Below, in pieces: positions 11,190 through 23,927 of a stretch of 64,000 nt of DNA (within the stretch, counting starts at the first letter, position 1; every line of letters starts with the position of its first letter). The DNA lies in NCBI GenBank assembly GCA_963573385.1, contig CAUYLG010022219.1, positions 1 through 64,000 of the forward strand, read 5' to 3'. This DNA comes from Cacajao melanocephalus (taxonomy: Eukaryota > Chordata > Mammalia > Primates > Pitheciidae). A program made the translations under genes and the position numbers. The notes under the pieces are model-generated. The model saw only the letters and a program-made list of their open reading frames with translations. It made no database searches and was not told where the DNA came from.

Positions 11190-11312
11190 TTGCTTACTTA
11201 ATAATGAGAAAACTGAGGGTCTAGACAAATTAATGGCTTACCCAATTATACCACGAGTTAACGTGAATATGTAATTTAAGTGCAGCTATTCTGAATCCGA
11301 GATCACTGATAA
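11190..11312 (-). mobile_element. MIR SINE fragment, antisense
   Basis: Shows the MIR core in reverse complement: aatgagaaaactgagggtctagacaaattaatggcttacccaattatacc corresponds to 'atgaggaaactgaggc.cagagag.ttaa..acttgcccaaggtcacac'. tRNA-derived ends are not preserved. Confidence 0.7.
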
Positions 11313-11399
11313 TATTTTGGTACAATAATTAATCCATTGTGTTTTTACATGTTTGCAGTGTAAAAAGGGATTTGTATGCATACTGTATACATTGCCTTA

Positions 11400-11580
11400 T
11401 TTCAACTTCAAAATAATGTCTGCAAAATGTAGGGAAAATATTTTAACCATTGAATTTCACTTACAAATTAAAAAAAAATTGAACCCAGAGGCATGAATTG
11501 ATTTGAAGAAGATCACATAATTACAAAAAAAAATATGCATTCAAGATCAGTCCTATGCCATCTTACTATAAAGCTTTGAC
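11400..11580 (-). mobile_element. probable MIR fragment, antisense, very degraded
   Basis: The order of short matches (gaacccagaggcatgaattgatttgaagaagatcacataatta) fits the MIR core in reverse complement but identity is low. Weak call. Confidence 0.45.
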
Positions 11581-11891
11581 TATTTCCACTACCAGCAGTT
11601 CAATGTCTAAAGTAATTTGCTGACCAAGTACCTACTGTATCACCTTCAAACCGAGTGCATTTGCTATTGTTTATAACTTTGTAACAGTTCTCCAGCCCTC
11701 TATGCTGATTCAGCTGGAGATACTATCATTGTAGTACAGATATGCTATGGGACATTTTCACAATTCCCAGGGAATAGACAACCTTAAATTCTGAGTCACT
11801 GAGATTTGATCCAAACTGAATTTAAGCTCCTGATTTTTTTATCTTCTTTCCTACTAATAAGACAGGTAGTAAAAGGGTAAGATTTGTTTTA

Positions 11892-11926
11892 CATTTTATT
11901 ATTTTATTTTATTTTATTTTTTTCTC
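11892..11926. repeat. (TTTTA)n short tandem repeat
   Basis: About five ttatt/tttta units ending in a T run. Pentanucleotide repeats of this type often vary in length. Confidence 0.85.
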
Positions 11927-13529
11927 CAGTCAGACCACTAAAGTTAGATAGAAACAGAATTCAGTTTTTCCATAAAAGTTTAACTCAAAGTTAAAATTTT
12001 TTAAATATATTTTCATATCATTGTCTGTTCTCAAGGAAAACTACCTGGTCAATAAGCTTTTTCTGACTGAGTGTGGTAGTCTTTGTCTACCATGATTTGT
12101 CCTCATTTTGTTGTGCTTGTAGAAACAGAAATGTAGAGTATTTGACTCGCAAAGGTAAGAATTTTTGGAAAACAGCTTCCAGTGTAATTAATTTGCTGAC
12201 ATTTAATGATAGAGAGAGAGAAATGGAATTTAACTGCGAGTCAGAAGTTCTTTGGTCTAGCCCTAACTTTACCATGAGCTTTCTGTGAGGACATAGATCT
12301 GTTGTTCCTTGGGACTCCTTCAGCATCTTGACTTCTTAAATTTTTTAATAAAATAGTCTGGGAAATTTTTTCTGTTTCCAAAGCATAGTGATTTATAATT
12401 TCCTGGTTGGGCTTGGTGCTTGACCTTGACATCTCTTTTTTTTCTTTTTTGATTCTTTTATCAGTTAATCAACTGTATCTTTCAAAAAACATCATGAAGA
12501 ATTATGTCTTAATTTGAATTATTTCTAGTTATCCATTGATAAAACAGCTTGAATATGGCAACATGTGGTACTTTCGCGTGTACGTGGCTCCTGAGTGACG
12601 CTATACAGAACAAAGAGGAAAAGAAACTTTCAGGTTGAGTAATGCCTGCTGCTTCCTTCACTTTAAGAAACCTCTGCATATGTGTTTGTAATAATTATGT
12701 TTCATTTAATATTGGAATTATTTATCAGGATATATTTTTAGTCTATTGCCTCCTGTTCAAAGAAGGAGTGATATCACCTTAAGTCACAAAGTCTGTAGGG
12801 GTCAGGCTTGAGGGTAGAGAGGATTGATTTGCATATGACTGGGTCAACTGAAGGTGGAAAGCACACACCTCCACACACTTCCCATTTGCATGCAATCTAA
12901 ATTATTTCTTAATTCATTTGGGTATTAAAACTTAATCATTCTCTAATTTGTGTTGAGTGTGAAACTAAATGTAGGAACATAGTTAATACACTGGGTATAT
13001 GCATTCTGGGAATAATAGAGAAAGCACAAGATTTGATTTGATTTGTAATGTATCTTTACTTATAATCTTTCTAATTCTAAATTTTTCCAACTAATAAAAG
13101 ATGAAGGATAGTGTTTTTTTAACTTATCAGATTATTATTTCTTAATTTCTAATGTTATTATAAATATTAAGTGTGATAATTTATATACATCTAGCTCCTG
13201 GAGTTCCTCATTTAAAGGATATTGAAATCCATTTCTCGATTACTAAAGACATACATAGAAATACACAGGTACATACACATAAATGAACACCACTCACATT
13301 TACACAGACATACCCAAACACAACTGAAATTCACATACTTGACACCCTTGTGCCTAAACTGTTATAAAATGCAATCCAAATTTCAAAAACATGAGGACAT
13401 CTATTAAACATGAAATCAGTGAAAGAATATAATATTTTAAAGAATATCTCATGCTTGCAATGGAAACTATTGAGTCAATGTTCCTTGTTCTCTAAAGCAT
13501 TATACTGTCCATCTTTTTTGACTAGATCC
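11927..13529. other. unassigned AT-rich DNA
   Basis: No gene or repeat family recognised. A CA-rich low-complexity patch with acac/tacac words lies at 13245-13325. Confidence 0.5.
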
Positions 13530-13735
13530 AGATATACCAGAAAACATGGACTTTGATGGCCAAACACATGTTGGATACAATTCTAGTCCCTTACCTACTG
13601 TGCAACTTCACACAAGTAATTTAAACTCTCTGAGCCTTAGTTTTACTATTGTTGTTATGGAAATAATATTCTTCTCATACATGAAGAGTTAAAGAATGAA
13701 TGAAATAATATAATGTCCCAACATGGCACTTTGAG
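13530..13735 (+). mobile_element. MIR SINE
   Basis: Sense MIR with the core well kept: ttctagtcccttacctactgtgcaacttcacacaagtaatttaaactctctgagccttagttttac (13581-13645) corresponds to the 'tgccacttactagctgtgtgacc.tgggcaagttacttaacctctctgagcctcagtttcc' core. It runs to the region before the L2-like 3' tail. Confidence 0.85.
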
Positions 13736-14189
13736 ATAATATCCCACCTTTTCTCTGTGCAATATTTACCATAAACAGAACAAAATATGAAACAAAAAAT
13801 TATATACTTCCCTTGATTCCTCAATAATATTCCCCTATGAGTCTGTCGTAGTCCTGATCCATAATTATAATGTGTTCTGCTCAAAGTAACATAAGAAAGC
13901 AGCTGAAAAGTAATTTGAAAATAACTACTTCAATTGTATCTCTCTTTGCTCCTGACTGTGATACAATTATGTTAGCCTTCCTGTCCATCTTGTTCACTTC
14001 TCAAACACTATTTCAGTCCTCCAAAGATGCTCTAAATGCCACCCTGATGGATGCTGAAAACATTATTTTCTAACCTCAGTCTTTTGTAACACTTCTGCCT
14101 TTTCATTCTCCACTTGCCCATTAGATTATTTCTCTTCTTCCACCAATTATTCAACATTTTAAGGGAGAGAGAGTATATCCTTATAAACA
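13736..14189. other. unassigned; possibly weak L2 sequence
   Basis: The pyrimidine-rich stretch 13960-14150 has the texture of degraded L2, but no block is clear enough to call. No gene seen. Confidence 0.4.
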
Positions 14190-14275
14190 CCATTTGTTGT
14201 AGTTTACTACTTGCTACATCCCAGACTGTACTTTACATACATCAGATTACTTAATACTTGGGGAAAGCAGTGATT
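14190..14275 (-). mobile_element. probable MIR 3' end fragment, antisense
   Basis: cttgctacatcccagactgtactttacatacatcagattacttaatac resembles the reverse complement of the MIR/L2 3' tail ('cttactatgtgccaggcactg.tctaagtgctttacat...'). Short and diverged. Confidence 0.5.
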
Positions 14276-16394
14276 CTTAGTGGTATGAGATGGCCAGCCA
14301 TTATGTTTTCAAATTACAGGATCTTTTGAGATTGACATCTGACTGCTAGGCAAAGATAAATTATTTCAATATTGCTAAATAACAAGATAAACATTATCAA
14401 AGAAAGCACAAATGCAATTCATCTCACCATTGGTGGCTTTATGAAGTTAAACACTGAAGTTAAACAAATTTACATTGATCCAAAGATGTTTTACCAGCAC
14501 TCAGCAATGCTAGCAACCTAATATAGCTTAAGATTTAATAAAAGGTGGACTTTTTTCATCGAAGTGTTTTTAAAGGCTGTTGTTTCTTTGCCTTCTTTTA
14601 TGGTTTAGAAGATTAGAGCCTTTAACGTTTTCCAGAGGAGTTAACTACATTTGTTTAAAGATGAGTTAGTACCCATTGATAAAATAATATTTAAAAAGAA
14701 TAATATATGATATTTAAAATCTTATTCTAAGATAATAAATTACCTTCTAATTTTTATTCAAATAAGCTATTAATATCAAATCAAATAAGAAGGACTGGTG
14801 AATTTCAAACAATATACTCTAAATATTAGAGGCCAACTTAAACTTCTTCATTTATATTTGATATTTTATTATGAACACAGAAAAATCAAAGTTCTTTCAT
14901 TTTCAGATGTTTCGAAACAAAATGGAACAAGGTTACAAAAGGATCAAGTCTTAAGGTATTCTTGGAAGATTTTATTTATTCGTTTGTTTATTCCTTCACT
15001 GATAAACATACTAACAACTATCTCAACTTGTGTATGAGATAGTGTTTTGGAGATATTTTGGAAATCTAACTTTGTTCCTCTGGATCCTTGAGATGACCAG
15101 ATAGTTTCATTAAACAATAATGTGATGATCTCATACTTCCATGTACAGTATTTTCGAGATTCAAATTTACATTCACAACTTGATGTGAAATCACAATGTT
15201 TTGCTTGCTGTTTTTGCTTCTCTGGCTTTGCTTTGAAGGTGCCTCCTACCTGTGTTCCCTGTTATTTTCGGTAACCATCACTTTATCTTTAATTTGGAAG
15301 ATTTTGCTTCTGTTTTCTCTTAATGGAGAATATTTATGATGATTTATGCGCCCACACTTAATCAACAAGAATAGGTGGTTTTGGGGAAAAAAAAGCATGC
15401 TATTTTTTTCTTTTGTATTTACTGGTTTATTACAAAGGATATTACAAAGGACTTGCTGTTCTTATCTCTGACTTTCCTAATGCCAAGCTGGTTATAGTTT
15501 CTATTTTGGAAAGAATAAGAAGGACTGTTTTCAGAAGATCAATGCTTTCAGATAGACTGAAACTTTCAATTGTGGGGAAGCCCCAGTGGAGTTTTTCAAT
15601 TTCTTAGTATAACTTAGGAGGAATAATTTTGAGAGATCTATTATAAAGCATGGTGACCATAGTTAATGATAATTTATTGCATATTTATGATCACTAATAG
15701 AGTAGATAAGTGTTCTCACCACACAAAAATAACTATATGAGGTAATACATATGTTAAATAACTTAATTTAGCCATTCCACAATGTGTATATGTTTCAAAA
15801 AATCATGTATACACAAGATTATATACAATTTTTTCTTTGTCAATTAGAAAAGTATTTAGTTAAAATAAAAATTTGATACTTTTTCCACTTGAGGCCTTCT
15901 TTAACTTCTGAAAACTTTTTCCTTGTAAGAAGTGCTTTTCTTTTTCCTAAAGCATTTCTGATATGGAGGATTAATATTTCATGGAACAATTATAAATGCC
16001 TGCCTTGAAGAAATTTTTCTGTACTTTGTTAATATGTATATTGGTGTGGTCTCTTCAAACAAGACTTTCTAGCGAGTAGACAGTAGCTTTTAACAAGGAA
16101 AGGACACACAATGATGGAATATTAATGTACAAGTACCACTCAAAGTTCTTGTCAGAAAAGTTTGGATTTGGAGTGAAAATATGTGTTTCCTTTTCTAGTT
16201 TATGCAGCACTTTTATTATAGCACCTTTATTTATTAAGGTGCCTCTACATAAAAGACTTAGGGAATCTTTCTATTTGTTTTATTGCTAGTCTGTTAGGGA
16301 GAGAAAAATTATAATCAACTTTTTTTCACAGTAGAGAAGTGAAAATTGCAAATAAACATCTAAACGTGAGTCAAAGTCAAGAGAAACTTCAGAT
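14276..16394. other. unassigned AT-rich DNA
   Basis: About 2.1 kb with no family I recognise. The open frames of 64-79 codons have no domain features. Confidence 0.5.
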
Positions 16395-16605
16395 TTTTAT
16401 ATCAGTGGCATAGGAGTTAAAACCTCAGATACATCTGCATTAAATTCTTAATTTGTTATCATGTGCAAGATAGTTAACTGTAATTCTCCTGCCTCTCATT
16501 TCAAATTAGAGATAATAATAGTACAATTGTCCCAGGATTGTGGTAAGAATTAAAGAAGATATGGCACAAGTGTCAGGAATTGGTATCTATTATTGTTATT
16601 AATTC
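16395..16605 (+). mobile_element. MIR SINE, degraded
   Basis: Sense MIR: tgtgcaagatagttaactgtaattctcctgcctctcatttc (16462-16502) followed by gagataataatagtac and tgtggtaagaattaaagaagatatggcac match the order of the MIR core and the 'ggataataatagtacctacc...gttgtgaggattaaatgag' half. Confidence 0.75.
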
Positions 16606-16639
16606 AGGTCTGTATCTTCATTACATAATAAAATTATTG

Positions 16640-17030
16640 TTTCTACCATCACACAGATTCTCAAATCTCTGCCTAGCCTCTAATATTCTTTCCATTGCAT
16701 GAAAACTGCTTTATTCCAGGGCAATAATAACTTCCTGTTTGCTGAATAAATGGACATTTTTCAGACCTTATCTTCAACTCGCTGCAACTTTTGGCACTGT
16801 TTTCCAGTGCTCTCTTTTTGCAACTTTTTTAATATTTTTCCTTCTCAATTGACTGGAGGACACAGAGGAACACCAGAGCATGAGCTTCCTCTCTTTACAT
16901 CTTGTCCAGCTCTTAAGGACCTCATTATTGTTTTAAGTATATACTCTGTGCTCTATTCCCTATATGTGCCCTTTATTACCTACACCCTTCTCTCCAGACT
17001 ATGTGGGTTCACTTTTCCACTATGGGTTTT
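16640..17030 (+). mobile_element. possible L2 ORF2 fragment
   Basis: The stretch around ctgcaacttttggcactgttttccagtgctctcttt (16781-16816) resembles the L2 RT segment that encodes the FDTVDH-type motif, followed by the lower-similarity cttttccttctcaatt part. Family assignment rests on texture more than on identity. Confidence 0.45.
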
Positions 17031-17462
17031 CCAGAAATAAAGGTATCAAGTTCATATACTTGCTACCTAAAACAGATAAAATGAGATTAAATGGCAAAAC
17101 CTGACACATTATTTAAATGAAAAACTATGCCTGTAACAATAGGAATATGATTGCATGTCTAGATGTAGTTCCATAACCATCCATGGTCTCTTAGTAAATT
17201 ATCATATGTCACTGGCCTTAAGAAATAAGTAGAGAAAGAATCATAGCTGAAGATTCATAGTTGAGGTAAAGATATTTAAAATGGTCAGTGACTTGCTTGT
17301 TGGAAGTCAGTTATAACTTGCTTTCCAATCGAAAACAGATGGTTAAAACTCAGAAAAGTTAGAGCATGAAGCAGCAGGAAAAAAGTCTAGATAATGTCAC
17401 TGCTATTGTAATACAAATAGGCAAGGTGCTTGCAAAAGAAGAGCAAATATGTCAACCAGGCA
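17031..17462. other. unassigned DNA
   Basis: Nothing recognised. Confidence 0.5.
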
Positions 17463-17600
17463 TGGAAATGTGGTTCTCAAATTTTAATCCTCATAAAACT
17501 CATCTGAGATGTTTGTTAAAAATGCACACTCTTAATCTCTATGTAGTTGGGGTAATATCTAGAGGACATCTTATATATACTCTCAAAGAAATCCTTCTCT
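17463..17600 (+). mobile_element. MER5-like hAT-Charlie fragment
   Basis: gaaatgtggttctcaaattttaatcctcataaaactcatctgagatgtttgttaaaaatgcacac matches the 5' half of MER5A/MER5B ('cagtggttctcaaactttag..tgcatcagaatcacctgg.......ttgttaaaaatgcagat'), including the terminal inverted repeat side. The other TIR is not visible. Confidence 0.75.
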
Positions 17601-17879
17601 GCTGACTGCTGTTGCTCTCCTGCCAAGACTCTGTAGGTATCTAACATGTCTATTGCAAGCCTACTCTGTGCCTGGGCATCATGGGCTACAATGCATTCTG
17701 CTATTTATCCTTTCAGAAAATGCCACTCTTCTGCCAAAATATTTTTTCCAGTAAAAGCCAAGTATCGACACCTCTGAGCTTTTAAAACAATGTCACCTCC
17801 CTTTGGTTCTTACTAGAAATGGGGCTTAGCATCACAATGCTCTGAAAAAAACTGAGAAAGAAATGCATTGTTGCCCTTA
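17601..17879. other. unassigned DNA
   Basis: Nothing recognised in this short gap. Confidence 0.45.
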
Positions 17880-18310
17880 TCAATTCTTTTCCTCTTCATG
17901 CATCACCCATATACTTGTAAGTAATTTCATTCTCCCATACTCCCTTCCTCACCATATATATCACACAGCAAATACATGTCCTAGATGCTGGCTGCATATA
18001 TTCTGCTCTATTTGAGCCTAACTGAGGAATCCAGAGCTATTTGAGCACAAGGTCTTTCTGCTGACATCTTTCCTTCTTCTCTAACTCCATCTGGTCCATT
18101 CTTCCCTCAAATAGAGCTTAATGCAAATCTCACTATATCTCTCTTTGTCTCCAGATCCTTCAGTGACTACCTGTGGTTTTCAGGATAAAATTTAATGTAA
18201 CATAACCAGTATTCTGTGAATCTTTTGGCCTTAATTCTCACTAATTACCTCCATATCTCATGTCTTCCTCTTAGTCATGTGTCTCATAGTCTATGTCACT
18301 GCAGGGATTG
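17880..18310 (+). mobile_element. L2 fragment
   Basis: ctccagatccttcagtgactacctgtggttttcaggataaaatttaatg (18150-18198) corresponds to the L2 block 'tgcttcagtggctccccattgcctacaggataaa.tccaa', followed by the ggcctt... ctcatgtcttcctc part in L2 order. Sense orientation. Confidence 0.6.
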
Positions 18311-18445
18311 GTGTTAAACACTTTTTCTCCATTTACTGATTATTAGCCTTTTAACCAAATAATATTGTAAAGTCAATTTTGTCTCATTCTTTTGTATTTT
18401 CCTGTTCTTTAGCAGAGGACTTGAAATATAGTTGCTAAGGTAAGG

Positions 18446-18570
18446 CAGAAAGACCGGAAGGAAGGAAGGAAGGAAGGAAGGAAGGAAGGAAAGAAGGGAG
18501 GGAGGAAGGGAGGAAAGAAGGAGAGGGAGGACAGAAGGAGAAAGGTAGGGAGGGAGGGAGGGAGGAAAAG
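18446..18570. repeat. (GGAA)n microsatellite and purine tract
   Basis: Nine uninterrupted GGAA units at 18456-18491, followed by interrupted gggagga/gaaagaagg purine sequence to about 18570. All-purine on the plus strand, so it can adopt triplex conformations and is probably polymorphic. Confidence 0.95.
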
Positions 18571-19589
18571 AAACAATATATTTTATCTAGAGACTAATAC
18601 GTAGATACAAGGGTTTGTTGAACACTCTCATATATTAATACTTCATTTATCTAATGTGTTTGTACTAAGGTAACACAGACAAATACATAGAGAATGATAA
18701 GCTATTTCTTCTTGGCTATAATTGTTCAGTGCTACCATTTTCATCTCTTTCCTCTCAGGCTCATACTACTAACATGGCCAACAACCCATGCTGCTTGATA
18801 TTAAATGTGAATCCATACAATCCCTTTAATAATTCATATTTCTGGACAGTGAAAGAGGTCAGAGAGGTAAAGAAATACTCCCCAACTAAGGAAGGTAATA
18901 TTGTTTACAGGCGAGAAATGAGGAAAAAATTCGTAAGTTAGGGATATTTTAAAAATTAGTTTTCTTGGTTTTGCTCTTCTGAAATAACCCTTCAACACAC
19001 ATCAGAAGCTTCTGGCAGCCCAAGAAGCAACAGCCCATTTCCTTTGATTTCCCAGAGTTGTAATGAATAGCAATGGAAGGTAATGAATTTTATTTCTAAT
19101 GTTTTTCACAGTTTATCATCAGACTTCTAATCATTAGGAAGTAAAGAAAAAAGCTGGGCATGACTGTTATTTGTCCATACATAGTTTTTCAGTCGAGGCC
19201 AATATTTTACACACAGTTTTCTGAAGCCAGGGCTAGGGCTTGGCAAACAACGTTTCATAGCTTTTTTTTTTTTTTTTTTTTTTCTTGTCAGCTAGCTTTT
19301 TGTTAGGTTCTAAGAATAGAAGGCTTTAGTGGGACAGTGGGTGGCAAGAGGAGAGAAGAGACTCGTTTCCTGCTTTCTTGCTTTCCTAGCATCAATCCCC
19401 CAAGTGTCTCTTTGTCACAATACCATTGGTTGGACCAGACTTCAGTCTCTTTATCAGTTCTAGCACCAACCCCATCACACTCCCTCACAGAGAATTATAG
19501 AAACTGGATAATAATATCTTATCCCTGTGGCCTGGGTCCACCTTACCTGACTTTTCCAAGCTTCTGGTAACTCAGCGCCTTCTATTTAT
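18571..19589. other. unassigned DNA with a poly-T run
   Basis: No gene recognised. A T run of about 22 bases lies at 19262-19283. It has no Alu or L1 body attached on either side that I can identify. Confidence 0.5.
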
Positions 19590-20390
19590 GTTTCTGGCTA
19601 CAGCGTATTAGGTGCTTTCTAAAGTTACCGCCTTTGGATACCTTGGTGTTTGCTGTTTGATCCTTCACCACCACTCCTTTCCACAGATAATAGTTTATTA
19701 ATATCCTGGATTGAATCCACTATCTTGAAATACCTATTGCCTGTTCTGCTTTTACGAGTCTCTTCTTACACATCAGGGCTCTGGATTCTCTTTTGAGTTT
19801 TCTATTAATTCAGAGGTCTATACTATATTTCTGTAGTATACTTCCTATACCTCTACTTCCTATCTTCAGGCTTAGAGCCACCTGTCTGAACTGCATCAAA
19901 GAAACCTTCTTTCATTTTCATGTTTCTCATTTCTAGCCAGCCTCATTTCCTGCCATGCCATAATACAACCTCGTATGACAATTATTCTTTGATCTGCATG
20001 TTGGATGTGTCTGCACACTTATTCCTATCAATATGCCTTTGCATATACTGTTTCCCAATATTTTCTTCCTGCCTATTCAAAATATCTACCTCAGAGTTCT
20101 GCCACAGCCCCTCTAACATTAAGTAGCAGCCCCGAACTTCCACAACCTACAATAGTCAGTTTCTTCTGTGAGCTATGAACAGTATAGCTTATTCAGCAAG
20201 TGATATAGACTACCTTACCTTAAAATAATGATGATGATTTCCTGTTTATCATTAATGTCTTCTGAAGTTAAAAGTCACATGAGGACAGAGATCGTATCCT
20301 CAATTTCTCTTCTACTGCCCATTGCACATATTAAATAGTCAATTTCACAGAGATGCTCTGTAATTAAATTCAGATAGTCTAATTTCTTTC
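19590..20390 (+). mobile_element. L2 3' region
   Basis: Several L2 3' blocks in the right order: ccagcctcatttcctgccatgcc (19937-19959), ctttgcatatactgtttcccaatattttcttcctgcctattc (20037-20078), and further down agtcacatgaggacagagatcgtatcctcaatttctcttctactgcccattgcacat (20273-20329), the 'gagggcagggacttgtct...ctgtatccccagcgcc' block near the L2 3' end. Sense orientation; the left limit is soft. Confidence 0.7.
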
Positions 20391-22083
20391 AGTAACTTCA
20401 CAAGAGATCATAGTTTATCCCTTCTTCCTCAGAGTAGATGGTTCTGAGTGTGGTGTTTCCAGTATACCCATGCTTGCCTTACAATATAGGGAAGAGGATT
20501 TTCTTAACAGTGATCAAATATTTTCAGTTTAGCCCATATAAAATTTTTTGGCACTTTTACTACTGCATTAATTATTTAAAGGCCTTTATTAAAATCTCAG
20601 ACTCAACATGTGATTGAGTAATTAAAATTCCTGTACCTTTTCATGGTGTGTCAATAGTTCTATGACTGGCATATCCTAATCTTATTTTCTTGCTCCACTA
20701 AAAATGAGGCCTGTTTGCTAGCAGAAAACAAATTGAGAAAATTATCTGGTCTTTGCTTTAGTTCTAATCTTTATGACTGATGTTTCTCCCTAGTGGTTCT
20801 CTACATTTTCTTTCTGCATCAGGGTTCTAGTTGGTGAAGTCTGTGAAAAACTGATACTTAAAAATAAAACTGCTGCAACACGTTATTCTGGAGGTGCATG
20901 ATAAGGAAAACAGTCAAAAACAAAGTTTGCCATCTATCTTTAAATAACACTATAAATAAAAGATATCATTCTAACTTGTGCTTATGTGGTACATTTTTGA
21001 GCAAGTAGAAAATGTTTTAAAAAGAAAAATACTGGGAATATTATTCTATGTTGCTTTTTCCTTAGAAATAAGGTAAAGGGCTCTTAAAAATTAAACTTTT
21101 TTATTTTTCAGTGTCAATGATAATGGAATATGATATTTGTCATAGGCCTTCACTTTCTAATACGTCACTAAAAAAAAAAAAAAAAAAGGAAGCATCTGTC
21201 TTTCCCAAAATTCTAGTAGTAGGTTCAGTGATTGGCTGGTATAGAATATAAATTGAGGTGGCAAAGAAAGCTCATCTGGTCAGTTTTCTACACACTCCAA
21301 TGAAGTCCTATCTTTGCTGGTTCAGTTCCGGAAACTGAACGGAATGTTTGCAGAAAAAAAATGTAAACATTTAGGAGAGAGTAATATTCAGTTAGGGCTT
21401 TCATGTCTCACTTTGGTCTTTCCATTAGTGACTTTTCCTCTACCTCCTTTAGCTCCCAGTGACTTTGAAAACTTTGTCCTTTTACCATCTTTAGACAGAG
21501 GCAGATCATGACACTAACCTCAGCCCTATTATCAGATAAGTTGAAGAAACAAGTCACCCATCAAGAGCTGGGACCAGCTCCATTGCAGAACTCCTGTCTG
21601 ACCCATCAGATAAAGCCTAGTACTCCCTGGACATTGCTGCCTATATTGTTTTCCTCCTTAAATTTCTTTTCATTCCCAACTCCCATGACATCATGATTTT
21701 CCTACCTTGGGTCCTGCCTTTCATTTCGAATTGGCATTTCACTTTCCCTTTACCACTTGAGCCTGATTTGAAGGTCTATTTTCAATTCTCTAGCCCTAAT
21801 AACAGGAATCTGAAATATCAGGAATAATTGCTATCAGTACTCCCTGCAGCTACATTTTACCTTTTGATTGGACACAGTAAGATCACCTACTGTGCTGGTG
21901 TTTGTAGCAAAAATTTATGTGCTCCTTGGTGATCTATTGCTAGTATATGACTGTGGGCAATGAGACTATCTGAGTCCTCTTTTATTGCTGTATATCAGTG
22001 GGTTATTTCCAAAAACATATAAAAGTATTATTTATCAATCTGTAAGATTTCCTTGCTTTTCACTTTTTATTCTAGCATTTAAA
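20391..22083. other. unassigned DNA
   Basis: No gene or clear repeat. A poly-A run lies at 21171-21187. The pyrimidine-rich block 21400-21800 might be a further L2 remnant, but I could not anchor it. Confidence 0.45.
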
Positions 22084-22085
22084 AA

Positions 22086-22131
22086 CTCTCTCTCTATCTC
22101 TGTGTGTGTGTGTGTGTGTGCGTGCGCGCAT
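22086..22131. repeat. (TC)n(TG)n microsatellite
   Basis: Short TC run, about nine TG units, then a cgtgcgcgca end, a potential Z-DNA-forming alternating tract. Confidence 0.95.
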
Positions 22132-22134
22132 GAG

Positions 22135-23394
22135 TTTCAATAAAAATTTTGGCCTTTTTTTGGCCTCTAGTTCCTAGGAGGAATAGAGAGTAGCTAATTA
22201 AATATAGTTATGCTTTCTGTCTTTAAATATTATAAAATGAGATTATAGTAGGGAGTTGCAGCATAAAGCCAAATGCCTCCTGCAGAAAAGTTTCTACGTG
22301 TTTCCTATACAAAACCTTTGAAGATTTTGTCTGACTTCTAGTTACCTGTTCTGTTAGGCATGAAGTTTGGCTATATTACTCACTTACATCTGATTAATGC
22401 AGGGGGTTTTCTATCAGAAATTGGTATTTTACCCTTCTTACAAGCTAAGAAATTAGATAATTACTGCTTCATGGATGCTGATAGATGATAATAGACTCTA
22501 GGATCACAGAGAAAAGATTTTATCAAATAAGGCACAGCAAACATGCTGTCAAGTCTTGCAGAGTAATGCAGAGGGGCCATTCTGGACACTACACATGCAG
22601 TGAATTTGCATTGTAACAAATTCTAAATTTGAAATATCACTGCTTCCATAGGAGCCTGCTCTTTGTATGTATGAAGATATCTCATTCCTCAAGGTTGCTC
22701 ACTGCATGTACAAGCATCAGAAATGTCTGGGGAAAGAATTATCTGTGCCTTGGATTCTTGTTATACCCAGCAAAAATGGGTATGAATATTCAATATTTAT
22801 GCCAGATTAACTCTCTCAGTATTCTTTAGCTTCAGATTCCACAGGAACTCTTGGAGAATTTGTTTAAAATCCACATTTCTGAATACCACATGGAAAGATT
22901 TTTTTGCCACAGTTCTGAGATACTGTTCGAGAAATTGTACATTTTGCATAATGATCCTGAAGCGATGATTTCTCCTAGCACAGTATTTTACTGTCCCCAA
23001 ATTGTGCATGTACAGGCACGCCAATTGTGAAACAAAAGGAGTAAAAACAAACAAACAGAAACCTAAACATACCACACATTCCATAGTCAAGGATTCACAT
23101 GTTCATGTCTCTCTGTTATCCTGGCATATATGACCAACTCTGACCACAGCAGAGACGTTATACTAGATTACTATATTTGTCAGGATATTCATGTTTGTGG
23201 CTCTCTATAAAGTGTTTTAGCCAAGACATGAACTAGGAAAAGGTGTGAGAGACAAATTGATGACTCTTGGTCAAATGGAGTTGGAATGCTCCCTTCTGAG
23301 AATCAGAGGGTTATTAGAATAATAGTTTTGAAAGAAAGTAGGACAGACAGCCCACATGCTTGAGATCTGCTTTTGAGCTTATCCTTCTATAAAC
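22135..23394. other. unassigned DNA
   Basis: About 1.26 kb without a recognised element. The 97-codon antisense frame at 22797-23090 shows no motif and no signal of conservation that can be judged from one sequence. Confidence 0.5.
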
Positions 23395-23560
23395 AATGTA
23401 TCTTTTAGAAAATCAGACTCTTTTAATTCAATTGTAAAATAGGGATCCTATCTACCTGCTGGGAGATGGTGTGAGTCAGATGAGAAAATGAGTATAGGGT
23501 ATCTTTTCAGCTGGAAAGTGATATGTGGATGCCAGCAATGCTGATAATTTTATTTAAGGT
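23395..23560 (+). mobile_element. MIR SINE, 3' part
   Basis: tcaattgtaaaatagggatcctatctacctgctgggagatggtgtgagtcagatgagaaaatg (23428-23490) matches the MIR 3' half ('catctgtaaaatggggataat.a.tacctacctcatagggttgttgtgaggattaaatgag'). Confidence 0.65.
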
Positions 23561-23727
23561 ATTTTCTGTCATTTAAGAAAAATGCAGCCTATTCTACATA
23601 ACAAATACAGGACTTTGGAATACGTCTTTTTCAGGGTAACATATTATCTGATTAGCCTGAATATTTTTCGTCTTTCAAATAGAAAAAAATTTGATTATAC
23701 CAGTCCAACTCTACATCTGTTATTACA

Positions 23728-23907
23728 GATGTTTGCCACCATCACCAGCTGGTTTCTGTATTTTTAGTAGAGATGGGGTTTCACCATGTTGGCCAGGCTG
23801 GTCTTGAACCTCAGGTGATCTGCCCTCAGGTCTTGGACTTCAGGTGATCTGCCCACCTCAGCCTCCCAAAGTGCTGGGATTACAGGTGTGAGCCACTGTG
23901 CCTGGAC
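23728..23907 (-). mobile_element. Alu left monomer plus linker, antisense, with internal duplication
   Basis: Reads as the reverse complement of Alu from the 5' end (gtgagccactgtgcctgg at 23888-23905) back through the cctcccaaagtgctgggattacagg block to the linker (tgtatttttagtagagatgggg). The right monomer is lost beyond about 23728. A 29-base segment is present twice in tandem: 23801-23829 and 23830-23861, both gtcttg.ac.tcaggtgatctgccc. The duplication is in the region holding the Pol III B box. Confidence 0.92.
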
Positions 23908-23927
23908 TAGAAAGTCTCCTTTTTGTA

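Noticed and set aside
19262..19283. Poly-T run as a retrotransposon tail
   Set aside because: No Alu, L1 or processed transcript body is recognisable beside it.
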